Shown here: one piece after another, positions 1 through 5,669 of the stretch
How the letters are laid out: every line of letters begins with the position of its first letter
How positions within the stretch are numbered: the stretch's first letter is position 1
NCBI GenBank assembly: GCA_946549155.1
Contig: CAMNQN010000207.1
Coordinates: 1 to 5,669 of the forward strand
Direction: 5' to 3'
Origin: an uncultured Lachnospiraceae bacterium
GTDB taxonomy: Bacteria > Bacillota > Clostridia > Lachnospirales > Lachnospiraceae
Length of the DNA: 5,669 nt
Notes under the pieces: generated by a model
Databases searched by the model: none
What the model was told of the DNA's origin: nothing
What the model saw: the letters and a program-made list of their open reading frames with translations, nothing else
Program-made: the position numbers and the translations under genes

Positions 1-154
1 TCTACGCAGAAATTTTGCCATTTTGCGCTAAAAATCATTTATAAGTGGCCTAAAGAAGTGGTTCCTCCGGCTAAAGAATAGAGGTTTTTTGCGTGTGGTC
101 GGAGTGGTAAAATACGATTTATAAGAGAGGTGAAAGAGAAGGGGGGAGGAAGCC
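1..154. other. Leader region upstream of the operon
   Basis: No gene is supported here. The stretch is AT-rich and holds two sets of short direct repeats: CTAAAGAA at 50-57 and 71-78 (start-to-start 21 bases, about two helical turns), and ATTTATAAG at 37-45 and 117-125. The sequence CCTC (64-67), a 13-base gap, GAGG (81-84) and six T (85-90) resembles a terminator, but its stem is only four base pairs. The ribosome binding site of the first gene, GGAGGA, is at 145-150. If the operon promoter lies in the window it should be here, but none of the candidate -35/-10 pairs is convincing. Confidence 0.5.
15..45 (+). promoter_or_regulatory. Weak candidate sigma-A promoter
   Basis: TTGCCA at 15-20 matches five of six bases of the -35 consensus. 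TATAAG at 40-45 matches five of six of the -10 consensus, but the spacer is 19 bases, longer than the usual 17. With a 17-base spacer the -10 would be TTTATA, a poorer match. The CTAAAGAA repeats lie just downstream, where a repressor could act. AT-rich sequence gives such matches by chance, so this is only a candidate. Confidence 0.2.
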
Positions 155-952
155 ATGGAAAAAACACATGTGCTGTTTGATACGGTATTTGAGAAAATGG
201 AAGATATTTTCGCACCGGTGCAGCTGCTTTTGGAAGCCCAGATACAGGTGGAAGGCATATTGCTTAGGACTGCTTCGGAGGAGAGACAGGAGCGGCGCCG
301 CAAGGTATCCGGGCTTTTGGGGAACCGGGTATGTCCGGAGGAATGTATGCAGGAATATTCTGTGGAAGAGGAGGAAAAGGCTGCAGATTTTATCCTTAGA
401 AAGGCAGAGGAATGCAGGGCTGCCTCTAAACTGTATCTTTGTGTATATGGCGGCCTGGATCATGTGTATGAGGCGCTTAGGCGACAGCCGGAGCTTGCGA
501 AGAGGCTGATCGTGATCTGGATGGGTGATTTTGAGCATTGCTTTGAGAAAGACACGGAAAAGAAAGCGCCGGATCTTCTCTTTACTTCAGAGCTAGAGCT
601 CTGGCATGTTCCACCGGCGGTATATAAGCAGATCCGTTATAGCAATGCTCAGCTTGAACTGCGGATGAAACCATTGGGGAATCTGGGCACCTATTTGGTT
701 GAACAGATAAAGAGAGAACAGAATGGCCCGGGATCGGTGAATTGCGGCGGTATGGCGGGGGTCTTACTATTGATGACTTCCGGCTTTGGAAGATATGAGC
801 TGACGGTTTATCAGGGAAAAGAAGAGAAGAGGGGAAACCCCAGAAGACGGTGCGTAATCAGGGAATATTCTGAGGTGGATAACAGGATGGTGCTGGAGGA
901 CTTTCTGGCAAAGCTTGCGCTGTTTCAAAAGGGGCTGCTGCCCCGGGAATGA
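155..952 (+). CDS. Degenerate nucleoside hydrolase-like protein (first of three paralogues)
   Basis: A 265-residue protein that I read as an inactive relative of the nucleoside hydrolases, by comparison with the third gene of the operon. The first strand and motif line up without gaps: D9-T10 matches the start of DTDxxNExDD and D17 matches the first D of the DD pair, but the second D of DTD is V11 and the second D of DD is I18. The IWMG segment matches the core-strand VWIGG of the third gene. The following FNLSQD region has become FEKDTE, so the ribose-contacting Asn is gone. The late Asp ligand region (GDQPLVS in the third gene) appears as GGMAGVL, without Asp. The C-terminal helix pattern, VDNRMVLEDFLAKLAL, is shared with both paralogues. 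The PAPxIxRDMF segment just before it in the others is missing, which helps explain the shorter length. ATG 155 has GGAGGA four bases upstream and puts the first beta strand at the N terminus, as in the family. No signal peptide is visible, so it is probably cytoplasmic. Family membership is likely; loss of catalysis is inferred; the role is unknown. Confidence 0.75.
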   Translation: MEKTHVLFDTVFEKMEDIFAPVQLLLEAQIQVEGILLRTASEERQERRRKVSGLLGNRVCPEECMQEYSVEEEEKAADFILRKAEECRAASKLYLCVYGGLDHVYEALRRQPELAKRLIVIWMGDFEHCFEKDTEKKAPDLLFTSELELWHVPPAVYKQIRYSNAQLELRMKPLGNLGTYLVEQIKREQNGPGSVNCGGMAGVLLLMTSGFGRYELTVYQGKEEKRGNPRRRCVIREYSEVDNRMVLEDFLAKLALFQKGLLPRE

Positions 953-962
953 AGGAAGAAAA

Positions 963-970
963 GAGGTGAT
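963..970 (+). promoter_or_regulatory. Ribosome binding site of the second hydrolase-like gene
   Basis: GAGGTGAT ends four bases before ATG 975 and closely matches the anti-Shine-Dalgarno complement. It decides the start: translation should begin at 975, although the frame entered there stops at 1059-1061. The alternative TTG at 1073 has no such site and would remove the first beta strand of the fold. Confidence 0.7.
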
Positions 971-974
971 CGGA

Positions 975-1840
975 ATGAAACTGGAATTTAACTGCCCGCC
1001 GCGAAATCAGCTCAGAACGGCGGTGCTTTTGGGAGAGGATTTTTCATCCGTAATGCGCTGACACTGGCCCATTTGCTGCTTAGCCCCAAGCTTTCAATGG
1101 AGGGCGTGGTGACATACGGCGGAGACGGGGAAAGAGAAAAAATAAAGGCGCTGATGAAGCTTTTGAGAAAATGGGACATATGTCCGCTTATCCAGGGAAG
1201 TCCCGGGAGCTTTGAGGAAAGAACAGAGCAGTCTGTAAGCGGAAGGGAGACGCCGGGTTCTGCTTTCCTTCTTGAACGCATAAAAACAGAGGATAAGCGC
1301 CCCCTTCATATTTGCGTGCTGGGTAGGCTGACAGATGTGGCGCTGGCCCATCTTGCGTATCCGGGGATGAGTGAAAATTCAGTGATTGTCTGGAGCGGAA
1401 GCAGTGGGTGGTCGGTGGGGGGATTTGAGGAGAACCTTTCCCGGGATATTCTGGCGGCGAATGAACTGTTCCGGTCACAGGTGCCTGTATGGATTCTTCC
1501 TGCGGATACCTATGGAAATCTGCGAATCAGCAGGGATGAGTTTGCGGTGAAATCGTCTGGCTGGGGGGAGGCCGGAGTGTTTTTGCGGAGGGAGGCCGGA
1601 GACTATTTTGGGCGGACCGGGGTATGCTCCATTGTCTTTCCCGGAGAGGCAGTGGTGGGGGCCATGATTAATATTTTCGATCATTCCTATCGGTATATTC
1701 CGGCGCCAAGAATCAACCGCGATATGTTTTTTATTCACAACGAATGCAATCCTCCGGTGAGAGTGTATCATTTCCTGGACAATCGTATGATACTGGAGGA
1801 TTTATTCTGTAAACTGGAACTTCTGTATGGGAATGCGTGA
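975..1840 (+). CDS. Nucleoside hydrolase-like protein with a frameshift near its start (second of three)
   Basis: Read with one frame change this encodes about 288 residues. The frame opened by ATG 975 gives 28 codons and stops at TGA 1059-1061. The rest of the protein lies in the -1 frame, open from 992 to the stop at 1838-1840; an intact 255-codon stretch can be counted from TTG 1073. Joining the frames at the T run (1040-1044) gives VLLGEDFFIRNALTLAHLL, which lines up with the first strand and helix of the third gene. Even when joined, the DTDxxNExDD motif is replaced by VLLGEDFFIR, so the metal-binding aspartates are absent. Later features are better kept: VIVWSG, the ENLSRD motif (N154 and D158 in the joined numbering), and the C-terminal PAPxIxRDMFxIH and MILEDLFCKLEL segments. 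The late Asp position (GDQP in the third gene) reads GEAV, an Asp to Glu change. It lies 22 bases after the first gene and 16 before the third. It is probably non-catalytic, either a gene in decay or a pseudoenzyme whose frame is broken only by a sequence error. Confidence 0.7.
1040..1044 (+). other. Frameshift site in a five-T run
   Basis: GGA-TTTTT-CATCC. The upstream frame reads GAT TTT TCA TCC and stops six codons after TTT. With a sixth T, or a -1 slip of the Phe tRNA on TTT, it reads GAT TTT TTC ATC CGT and continues for the full protein. A one-base deletion or homopolymer miscount is the plainest cause. The site lacks the tandem X XXY YYZ heptamer of classical programmed -1 frameshifting. 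Confidence 0.65.
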
Positions 1841-1844
1841 GGCT

Positions 1845-1850
1845 GGAGGA
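1845..1850 (+). promoter_or_regulatory. Ribosome binding site setting the start of the third hydrolase
   Basis: GGAGGA stands six bases before ATG 1857. This favours 1857 over the in-frame ATG 1827, which would overlap the end of the preceding gene and has no such site. Confidence 0.75.
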
Positions 1851-1856
1851 AAGGAT

Positions 1857-2804
1857 ATGAGAGAGTACAACAGAAAAAATGCGAAAATAAGATTTATTTC
1901 TGATACCGATGCCATGAATGAAGCGGATGACCAGTATTCCATCGTACAGCAGATGCTGACGGAGGAGATAGAAGTTATGGGATATGTGGCGGCTCACTTT
2001 GAACGAAAACATGGGGAAGGAAGGGAACGTTCCATGCAGAAAAGCTATGATGAGCTTAAGCACCTGCTGGAATTAATGGAATACCCGGAGGCGGTGTCGG
2101 TATACAAAGGTGCACCGCGGCCCCTTTTAAGTCCTGATGAACCGGTGGTTTCTGAGGGGGCCAGGTTTATTATACGGGAGGCCATGCGGGAGGATTCCAG
2201 ACCCCTTTATGTGGTGTTTCAGGGAACACTGACGGATCTGGCTTCCGCCTGGCTGATGGAGCCCGGGATCGCAGACCGGATGACAGCCGTGTGGATCGGC
2301 GGAGGGGAGTACCCTGTGGGAGAGTGGGAATTTAATCTTTCCCAGGATATTATGGCTGCCAATGTGGTATTTTCCTCCGACCTAAATTTGTGGCAGATTC
2401 CAATCAGCTCCTACCGCTTTGTGCGTACCTCCATGACAGAACTGCAGGCAAGAGTAGCGGGCTGCGGAGCCATCGGTGCTTATCTTTTCAAACAGATGCT
2501 GTCCTGCCATATGGCCAGGGCCATGGACACCACCTTTTCGGAGGGGACGCCGGAGTCTTTTATTTATCTGTTTGACAATTATCCCATGGAGTCCTGGTGC
2601 CTGGGGGATCAGCCATTGGTTTCCCTTATGCTAAACGAACATGAGGAGGAATATGAGGTAGTGCCGGCACCAGAAATATCCAGGGATATGTTTTATATTC
2701 ATAGCGGGAAAAACCGACCCATACGGGTCTATCAACATATCGATGGGTATTTGACAATGGAAGATTTATTCGCGAAGCTTGCGCTTAATTACGGGAAATC
2801 GTGA
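1857..2804 (+). CDS. Nucleoside hydrolase (IUNH-like superfamily), active-site motifs intact (third of three)
   Basis: A 315-residue cytoplasmic protein of the usual family length. Enzymes of this superfamily cut the N-glycosidic bond of ribonucleosides to give base and ribose, using a bound calcium ion. The N-terminal Asp cluster is complete: D16-T17-D18, N21-E22, D24-D25-Q26, the DTDxxNExDDQ variant of the classical DTDPGxDDA motif. Next come the core strand PLYVVFQGTLTDLA (116-129), the strand VWIGGG (145-150), and EFNLSQDIMAAN (158-169) with the expected Asn160 and Asp164. LGDQPLVSL (249-257) probably supplies the late metal-binding Asp251. The C-terminal part has RDMFYIH (276-282) and a helix MEDLFAKLALNYG (301-313), shared with the second gene. 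It is the only one of the three likely to be an active hydrolase. Placement just before a sugar ABC transporter suggests it acts on the imported compound. Specificity (purine, pyrimidine or another N-riboside) cannot be read from sequence. The superfamily call is firm; the substrate is unknown. Confidence 0.88.
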   Translation: MREYNRKNAKIRFISDTDAMNEADDQYSIVQQMLTEEIEVMGYVAAHFERKHGEGRERSMQKSYDELKHLLELMEYPEAVSVYKGAPRPLLSPDEPVVSEGARFIIREAMREDSRPLYVVFQGTLTDLASAWLMEPGIADRMTAVWIGGGEYPVGEWEFNLSQDIMAANVVFSSDLNLWQIPISSYRFVRTSMTELQARVAGCGAIGAYLFKQMLSCHMARAMDTTFSEGTPESFIYLFDNYPMESWCLGDQPLVSLMLNEHEEEYEVVPAPEISRDMFYIHSGKNRPIRVYQHIDGYLTMEDLFAKLALNYGKS

Positions 2805-2834
2805 GACGAAAGCAGTGGACTGATTTTATATGCG

Positions 2835-2854
2835 GTAACGATAAAAGGTGTTAC
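2835..2854. repeat. Short inverted repeat before the binding-protein gene
   Basis: GTAAC (2835-2839) and GTTAC (2850-2854) are perfect inverted arms around a ten-base spacer, within the 82-base gap (2805-2886) before the binding-protein gene. It could be an operator half-site pair or chance. I find no convincing -35/-10 pair in this gap, so the gene is probably read through from upstream. Confidence 0.2.
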
Positions 2855-2871
2855 ATAAACTAAATTAATTC

Positions 2872-2878
2872 AAGGAGG
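2872..2878 (+). promoter_or_regulatory. Strong ribosome binding site of the binding-protein gene
   Basis: AAGGAGG with an eight-base A-rich spacer to ATG 2887 is a near-ideal site, the strongest in the window. That fits the usual need to make the binding protein in excess over the other transporter parts. Confidence 0.75.
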
Positions 2879-2886
2879 GTAAAAAA

Positions 2887-3918
2887 ATGACAGGAAAGGC
2901 AAAGAAATGGATTAGCGTAGCAATGGCGGCAGGCATAGCGGTGACTATGCTGTCAGCGCCCGCAATGGCGGAGGAGGAGGCATGGAGTGTGGCCACAGAG
3001 ACGGATAAGGTCAGCTATGAGGACTATACTGCTGAAGTGGGTGAATTGAATCCGGCAGATATTCCGGAGGGAGTTTCCATCGGCGTAGTGCTGGGTGAGC
3101 CCACCAATGAGTTCTGGACGACTCTGGGAGAAGGAATGGAGCAGGGGGCGGAAAAGTACGGTGTGGAGATTGATGTGCAGTATGCTTCTGACGCCAGTGA
3201 TATTTCCGGGCAACTTGGCATCGCGGAGGCCATGGTAAACCAGGATTACGACGTTTATATTATGTCTCCGCTGGCGGACGATACGCTGAGTACGGCAGCA
3301 GATATGATTCATGAAAAAGGGAAAATAGTACTTAACAGCGTGTCCCAGGTGCTTTCCAATGCGGATGTTTTTGTGGGAGCGGATCAATATGAAATGGGCA
3401 AGGCTGCAGCGGAATATTGCATTGAAAGCCTTCAGGAAGGCGATAAAGTGGCAGTGGTTATGGGAGCGGTAGGAACAGAGGTAAATACCCGTCGTGTCGA
3501 GGGCTTTGAAGAGACCTGTGAGGCGGCCGATCTGGTGGTAGCCGCAGAGCTTCCGGCGGAATGGGACGTGGAAGAAGCCATGAACATGACCCGGGACGCC
3601 CTGACAACGGACCCGGACATCAAAGCCTTCTTCTGCGTGAATGACAATATGGCCATTGGTGTGGCAGAGGCAGTGAAGGGGGAGGGATTAAATCCCCAGG
3701 GAGATGTTCTTGTAATTGGCGTGGACGGTATCACTGCATCCTATGATTCCATGCGCGAGGGCGGACAAACTTGTTCTATCGATCAGAATGGTCTGGCGGC
3801 GGGCGAGCACTGCGTGGAGCTGGCAATCCGCATGCTGATGGGCGAAGAAGTAAATCGTTGCGTAATCACTTCCGTTACGGCGGTTGACTACAACAATATG
3901 GAAGAATACGGAAAGTAA
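2887..3918 (+). CDS. RbsB-type sugar ABC transporter substrate-binding protein
   Basis: A 343-residue exported protein of the Peripla_BP_4/RbsB family, which captures a monosaccharide or similar ligand outside the membrane and hands it to the permease. Residues 1-28 form a signal peptide: basic start (K4, K6, K7), hydrophobic core, and an APAMA|EE signal peptidase I site after A28. There is no lipobox and no Cys near it, which is unusual for a Gram-positive binding protein. An acidic linker (29-60) precedes the mature fold. Ligand-pocket positions known from RbsB are visible: N74, F76 and W77; the Arg in the NTRRVEGF segment (R202/R203); N252-D253 in CVNDNMAIG; D280 in GVDG; and Q300 in SIDQNG. 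The pattern suits a ribose-like sugar, but close relatives bind other sugars and sugar derivatives. It is followed by the ATPase gene 109 bases on, with a stable hairpin between, which may protect this part of the mRNA. Family confidence is high; the ligand is not determined. Confidence 0.92.
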   Translation: MTGKAKKWISVAMAAGIAVTMLSAPAMAEEEAWSVATETDKVSYEDYTAEVGELNPADIPEGVSIGVVLGEPTNEFWTTLGEGMEQGAEKYGVEIDVQYASDASDISGQLGIAEAMVNQDYDVYIMSPLADDTLSTAADMIHEKGKIVLNSVSQVLSNADVFVGADQYEMGKAAAEYCIESLQEGDKVAVVMGAVGTEVNTRRVEGFEETCEAADLVVAAELPAEWDVEEAMNMTRDALTTDPDIKAFFCVNDNMAIGVAEAVKGEGLNPQGDVLVIGVDGITASYDSMREGGQTCSIDQNGLAAGEHCVELAIRMLMGEEVNRCVITSVTAVDYNNMEEYGK

Positions 3919-3943
3919 GAGCGGGCAGCTTGTGGAAGGTCTT

Positions 3944-3980
3944 ACAGGGTTTTCTCTCTGAAAAAGAGGGGGAACCCTGT
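3944..3980 (+). promoter_or_regulatory. Intercistronic RNA hairpin between binding-protein and ATPase genes
   Basis: Arms 3944-3958 and 3966-3980 pair over fifteen positions (twelve Watson-Crick, three G-U) around a seven-base loop, TGAAAAA. The outer eight pairs, ACAGGGTT with AACCCTGT, are perfect. No T run follows, so it is not a standard intrinsic terminator. In sugar ABC operons such a structure commonly blocks 3' exonucleases or marks a processing site, leaving more binding-protein mRNA than ATPase and permease mRNA. That role is inferred here. A smaller stem, GGGACA with TGTTCC (3991-4005, one G-U pair), lies just downstream. Confidence 0.7.
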
Positions 3981-4027
3981 GTACTATCCGGGGACAAGGT
4001 GTTCCGGTATCGGAAAGGGTAGGACAT

Positions 4028-5530
4028 ATGGAGGAAAGAAATGTTCTGAGTGTAAAAGACATCAGTAAAGAGTTTGGAAGCAATAAAGTACTGGACGGGG
4101 TGAGCTTCCAGGTAAAAACAGGAGAGATCCATGCTCTTATGGGGGAAAACGGCGCCGGAAAATCTACCATATTAAATATTATGTCCGGCTCTTTGAAAAT
4201 GACTTCCGGTGAATTGTTTATGTATGACAAAGCAGTGAATTTTGCTACGCCTCTGGCTGCCAGAAAAGCGGGTATTGTAAAGGTACATCAGGAGCTGCAG
4301 GTGATCCCGGAGCTGACGGTGGCAGAGAATATTTTTATTGGGAATGAAATCAAACATAACGGATCAAAATTTTTGTGGTATTCCAGAATGCGCCAGGAGG
4401 CCGACAAAATTCTGGCAAGGCTGGATGCGGACTTTGATTCCACCAGGATTGTAAAGACTTTGAGTGCGGCGCAGAAGCAGCTGGTGGAAATTTCAAAAGC
4501 GATGCTGTATGATTTTTCAGTTATGATTCTGGACGAGCCTACGTCCAGCCTGACAAACCGGGAAATTAAAAAATTGTTCAGTATCATAAAAAAATTGAAA
4601 GAGGAAGGACGGTCCTTTATCTTTGTTTCCCATCGTATGCCGAAAATCTTTGCGCTTGCGGACCGGATTACCGTTCTGAAGGATGGGAAGTGTATGGGGA
4701 CTTATGACATAGAAGAGGTGGACAACAAACGGCTGGTACAGTTGATGACCGGGCGGGAGCTTGGAAACCAGGTGAAAAACGTGCGGACCACCTGTACAGA
4801 GGAGGTGGTGCTGCGGGTGGAAAAGCTATGTGGGAAAAAAAATAAGTTTTCGGATATTTCCTTTGAACTGCACCGGGGGGAGATCGTCGGGCTTGCCGGA
4901 CTGGTGGGTTCCGGGAGAACAGAGATCATGAGGACGATTTTTGGGGCGGATCCCAAGGAGAGCGGGGAAATCTATGTAAAAGGAAAGAGGGCAGAGCATT
5001 TAACCACCAGTGGTAGTGTGAAAAGGAAGATCGCACTGGTACCTGAGGAACGAAAAACTCAGGGGATCGTGGGAATTCTGCCGAATTATGAAAATATCTG
5101 TCTTAGCTCCATGAGGAAAGTGGGGCGCGGCGGGCCCTTGGCGTCAAAGAAGCTGATGGCTACCGGGGGAAAATATATGAAAATGCTGAATGTCCAGCCC
5201 TATATGCCGGATCTTCCTACAGGAAGGCTTAGTGGAGGAAATCAGCAGAAGATCGTGATTGGTAAATGGCTCTGTACAGAGGCGGATATTATCATTATGG
5301 ATGAACCGACCCGGGGAATCGATGTAGGTGCCAAGCATGAAATTTATAAGTTGATGCTGCGGCTGGTGCAGGAGGGGAGGAGCATTATCATGATTTCCTC
5401 TGAACTGCCGGAGATCATAAACTTAAGTGACCGGATTATTGTGATGCATGAGGGTAAGATGCAGAAGGTGCTGGATGCAGAGGGCGTTACGGAAGAAGCG
5501 ATTCTTCACTATGCCATGGGAGGGGAATAA
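4028..5530 (+). CDS. RbsA/MglA-type sugar ABC transporter ATP-binding protein (two fused domains)
   Basis: A 500-residue cytoplasmic ATPase, the standard length for the RbsA/MglA/XylG family, which powers sugar import with the binding protein and permease. Domain 1 has Walker A GENGAGKST (39-47), Q-loop Gln88 in KVHQEL, the family's altered signature LSAAQKQ (145-151), Walker B VMILDEPTSS (165-174) and His202 in FVSHRM. Domain 2 has the degenerate Walker A GLVGSGRTE (291-299; Arg297 in place of Lys), VPEERKTQG (338-346), a canonical signature LSGGNQQK (401-408), Walker B IIIMDEPTRG (421-430) and ISSELPE (456-462) in place of the H-loop His. This split, one full and one degenerate ATP site, is normal for the family. 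ATG 4028 follows a weak AGGA site (4021-4024), far poorer than that of the binding-protein gene. The gene ends at TAA 5528-5530. The family is certain; the sugar is not. Confidence 0.95.
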   Translation: MEERNVLSVKDISKEFGSNKVLDGVSFQVKTGEIHALMGENGAGKSTILNIMSGSLKMTSGELFMYDKAVNFATPLAARKAGIVKVHQELQVIPELTVAENIFIGNEIKHNGSKFLWYSRMRQEADKILARLDADFDSTRIVKTLSAAQKQLVEISKAMLYDFSVMILDEPTSSLTNREIKKLFSIIKKLKEEGRSFIFVSHRMPKIFALADRITVLKDGKCMGTYDIEEVDNKRLVQLMTGRELGNQVKNVRTTCTEEVVLRVEKLCGKKNKFSDISFELHRGEIVGLAGLVGSGRTEIMRTIFGADPKESGEIYVKGKRAEHLTTSGSVKRKIALVPEERKTQGIVGILPNYENICLSSMRKVGRGGPLASKKLMATGGKYMKMLNVQPYMPDLPTGRLSGGNQQKIVIGKWLCTEADIIIMDEPTRGIDVGAKHEIYKLMLRLVQEGRSIIMISSELPEIINLSDRIIVMHEGKMQKVLDAEGVTEEAILHYAMGGE

Positions 5531-5620
5531 GAAGATGAACGACTGCTCCCTTCCAGCTTTGCGCAATTATAAGAAAAAGGGAAATAATCGATATAGACTC
5601 AGGGTGGAATAGAAGGTAGT
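5531..5620 (+). other. Gap after the ATPase gene with a doubtful 25-codon reading frame
   Basis: ATG 5535 opens 25 codons ending at TAG 5610-5612, rich in Lys, Arg and Asn near its end, with only a poor GAAG sequence upstream. I do not recognise the peptide and do not claim it as a gene. AGAAGG (5611-5616) could serve as the ribosome binding site for the permease-like frame that follows. Confidence 0.3.
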
Positions 5621-5669
5621 GTAAAAAAGTTTGTGTTTCTGGTAAAAAATGACTCCTTTTTGGTAAGAA
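5621..5669 (+). CDS. Possible start of the permease gene, cut by the window edge
   Basis: One frame, open from 5597 to the window end, reads VKKFVFLVKNDSFLVR from 5621. A short basic start followed by hydrophobic residues resembles the N terminus of RbsC/BPD_transp_2-family sugar permeases, and the permease is the transporter part missing so far. Other frames close within a few codons. No normal start fits: the codon at 5621 is GTA, one base from GTG, four bases after AGAAGG. The next GTG, at 5633, has no ribosome binding site. Either the start is mutated or misread, or the frame is misleading. The identification rests on about 16 residues plus gene order. Confidence 0.35.

Noticed and set aside
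64..90. An intrinsic terminator in the leader
   Set aside because: Six T follow, but the stem is only four base pairs around a 13-base loop, too weak to claim.
1073..1840. A shorter second gene starting at TTG 1073
   Set aside because: There is no ribosome binding site before this TTG, and the start removes the first strand of the fold, while homologous residues are encoded upstream in two frames after a strong site at 963-970.
1827..1856. A ten-codon longer N terminus for the third hydrolase from ATG 1827
   Set aside because: It overlaps the preceding gene and lacks a ribosome binding site, whereas ATG 1857 has GGAGGA at ideal spacing.
2831..2846. A catabolite-repression (cre) site before the receptor gene
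   Set aside because: The sequence around GGTAACGATAAAA has a central CG, but the flanks do not match the TGNAANCGNNNNCA-type consensus well enough.
3688..4230. A 180-codon reading frame on the minus strand
   Set aside because: It overlaps the receptor end, the hairpin and the ATPase start on the opposite strand, has no recognisable domain, and is a shadow of the real genes.
5547..5582. A terminator after the ATPase gene
   Set aside because: TCCCTT and AAGGGA can pair, but the loop is 24 bases and no T run follows.

Overview
The window looks like part of a catabolic or salvage operon from a Gram-positive anaerobe, most likely a Clostridia member of the Lachnospiraceae type. This rests on the strong AGGAGG-like ribosome binding sites, the moderate GC content, the tight co-directional packing and the protein styles; no marker gene is present to confirm it. 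Every gene I can support lies on the + strand.

Layout: positions 1-154 are a leader with repeats and only weak promoter candidates. Positions 155-2804 hold three consecutive genes that all read as members of the inosine/uridine-preferring nucleoside hydrolase (IUNH-like) superfamily, of the subtype whose N-terminal motif is DTDxxNExDDQ. Only the third (1857-2804) keeps the aspartate cluster and the other expected active-site positions. The first (155-952) and second (975-1840) have lost most of them, and the second also needs a one-base frame change in a T run at 1040-1044 to join its start to the rest of the protein. After an 82-base gap comes an RbsB-type sugar-binding protein (2887-3918), then an intercistronic hairpin without a U tract (3944-3980), then an RbsA/MglA-type double-domain ABC ATPase (4028-5530). 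At the right edge, an open frame resembling the first residues of the cognate permease runs out of the window, but it has no normal start codon.

The simplest reading is an uptake-and-cleavage unit: the ABC transporter imports a ribose-like sugar or a ribosylated compound, and the intact hydrolase-like protein cleaves an N-glycosidic bond in the cytoplasm. The two degenerate paralogues could be regulatory or structural partners of the active one, or genes in decay. The substrate cannot be told from sequence alone.
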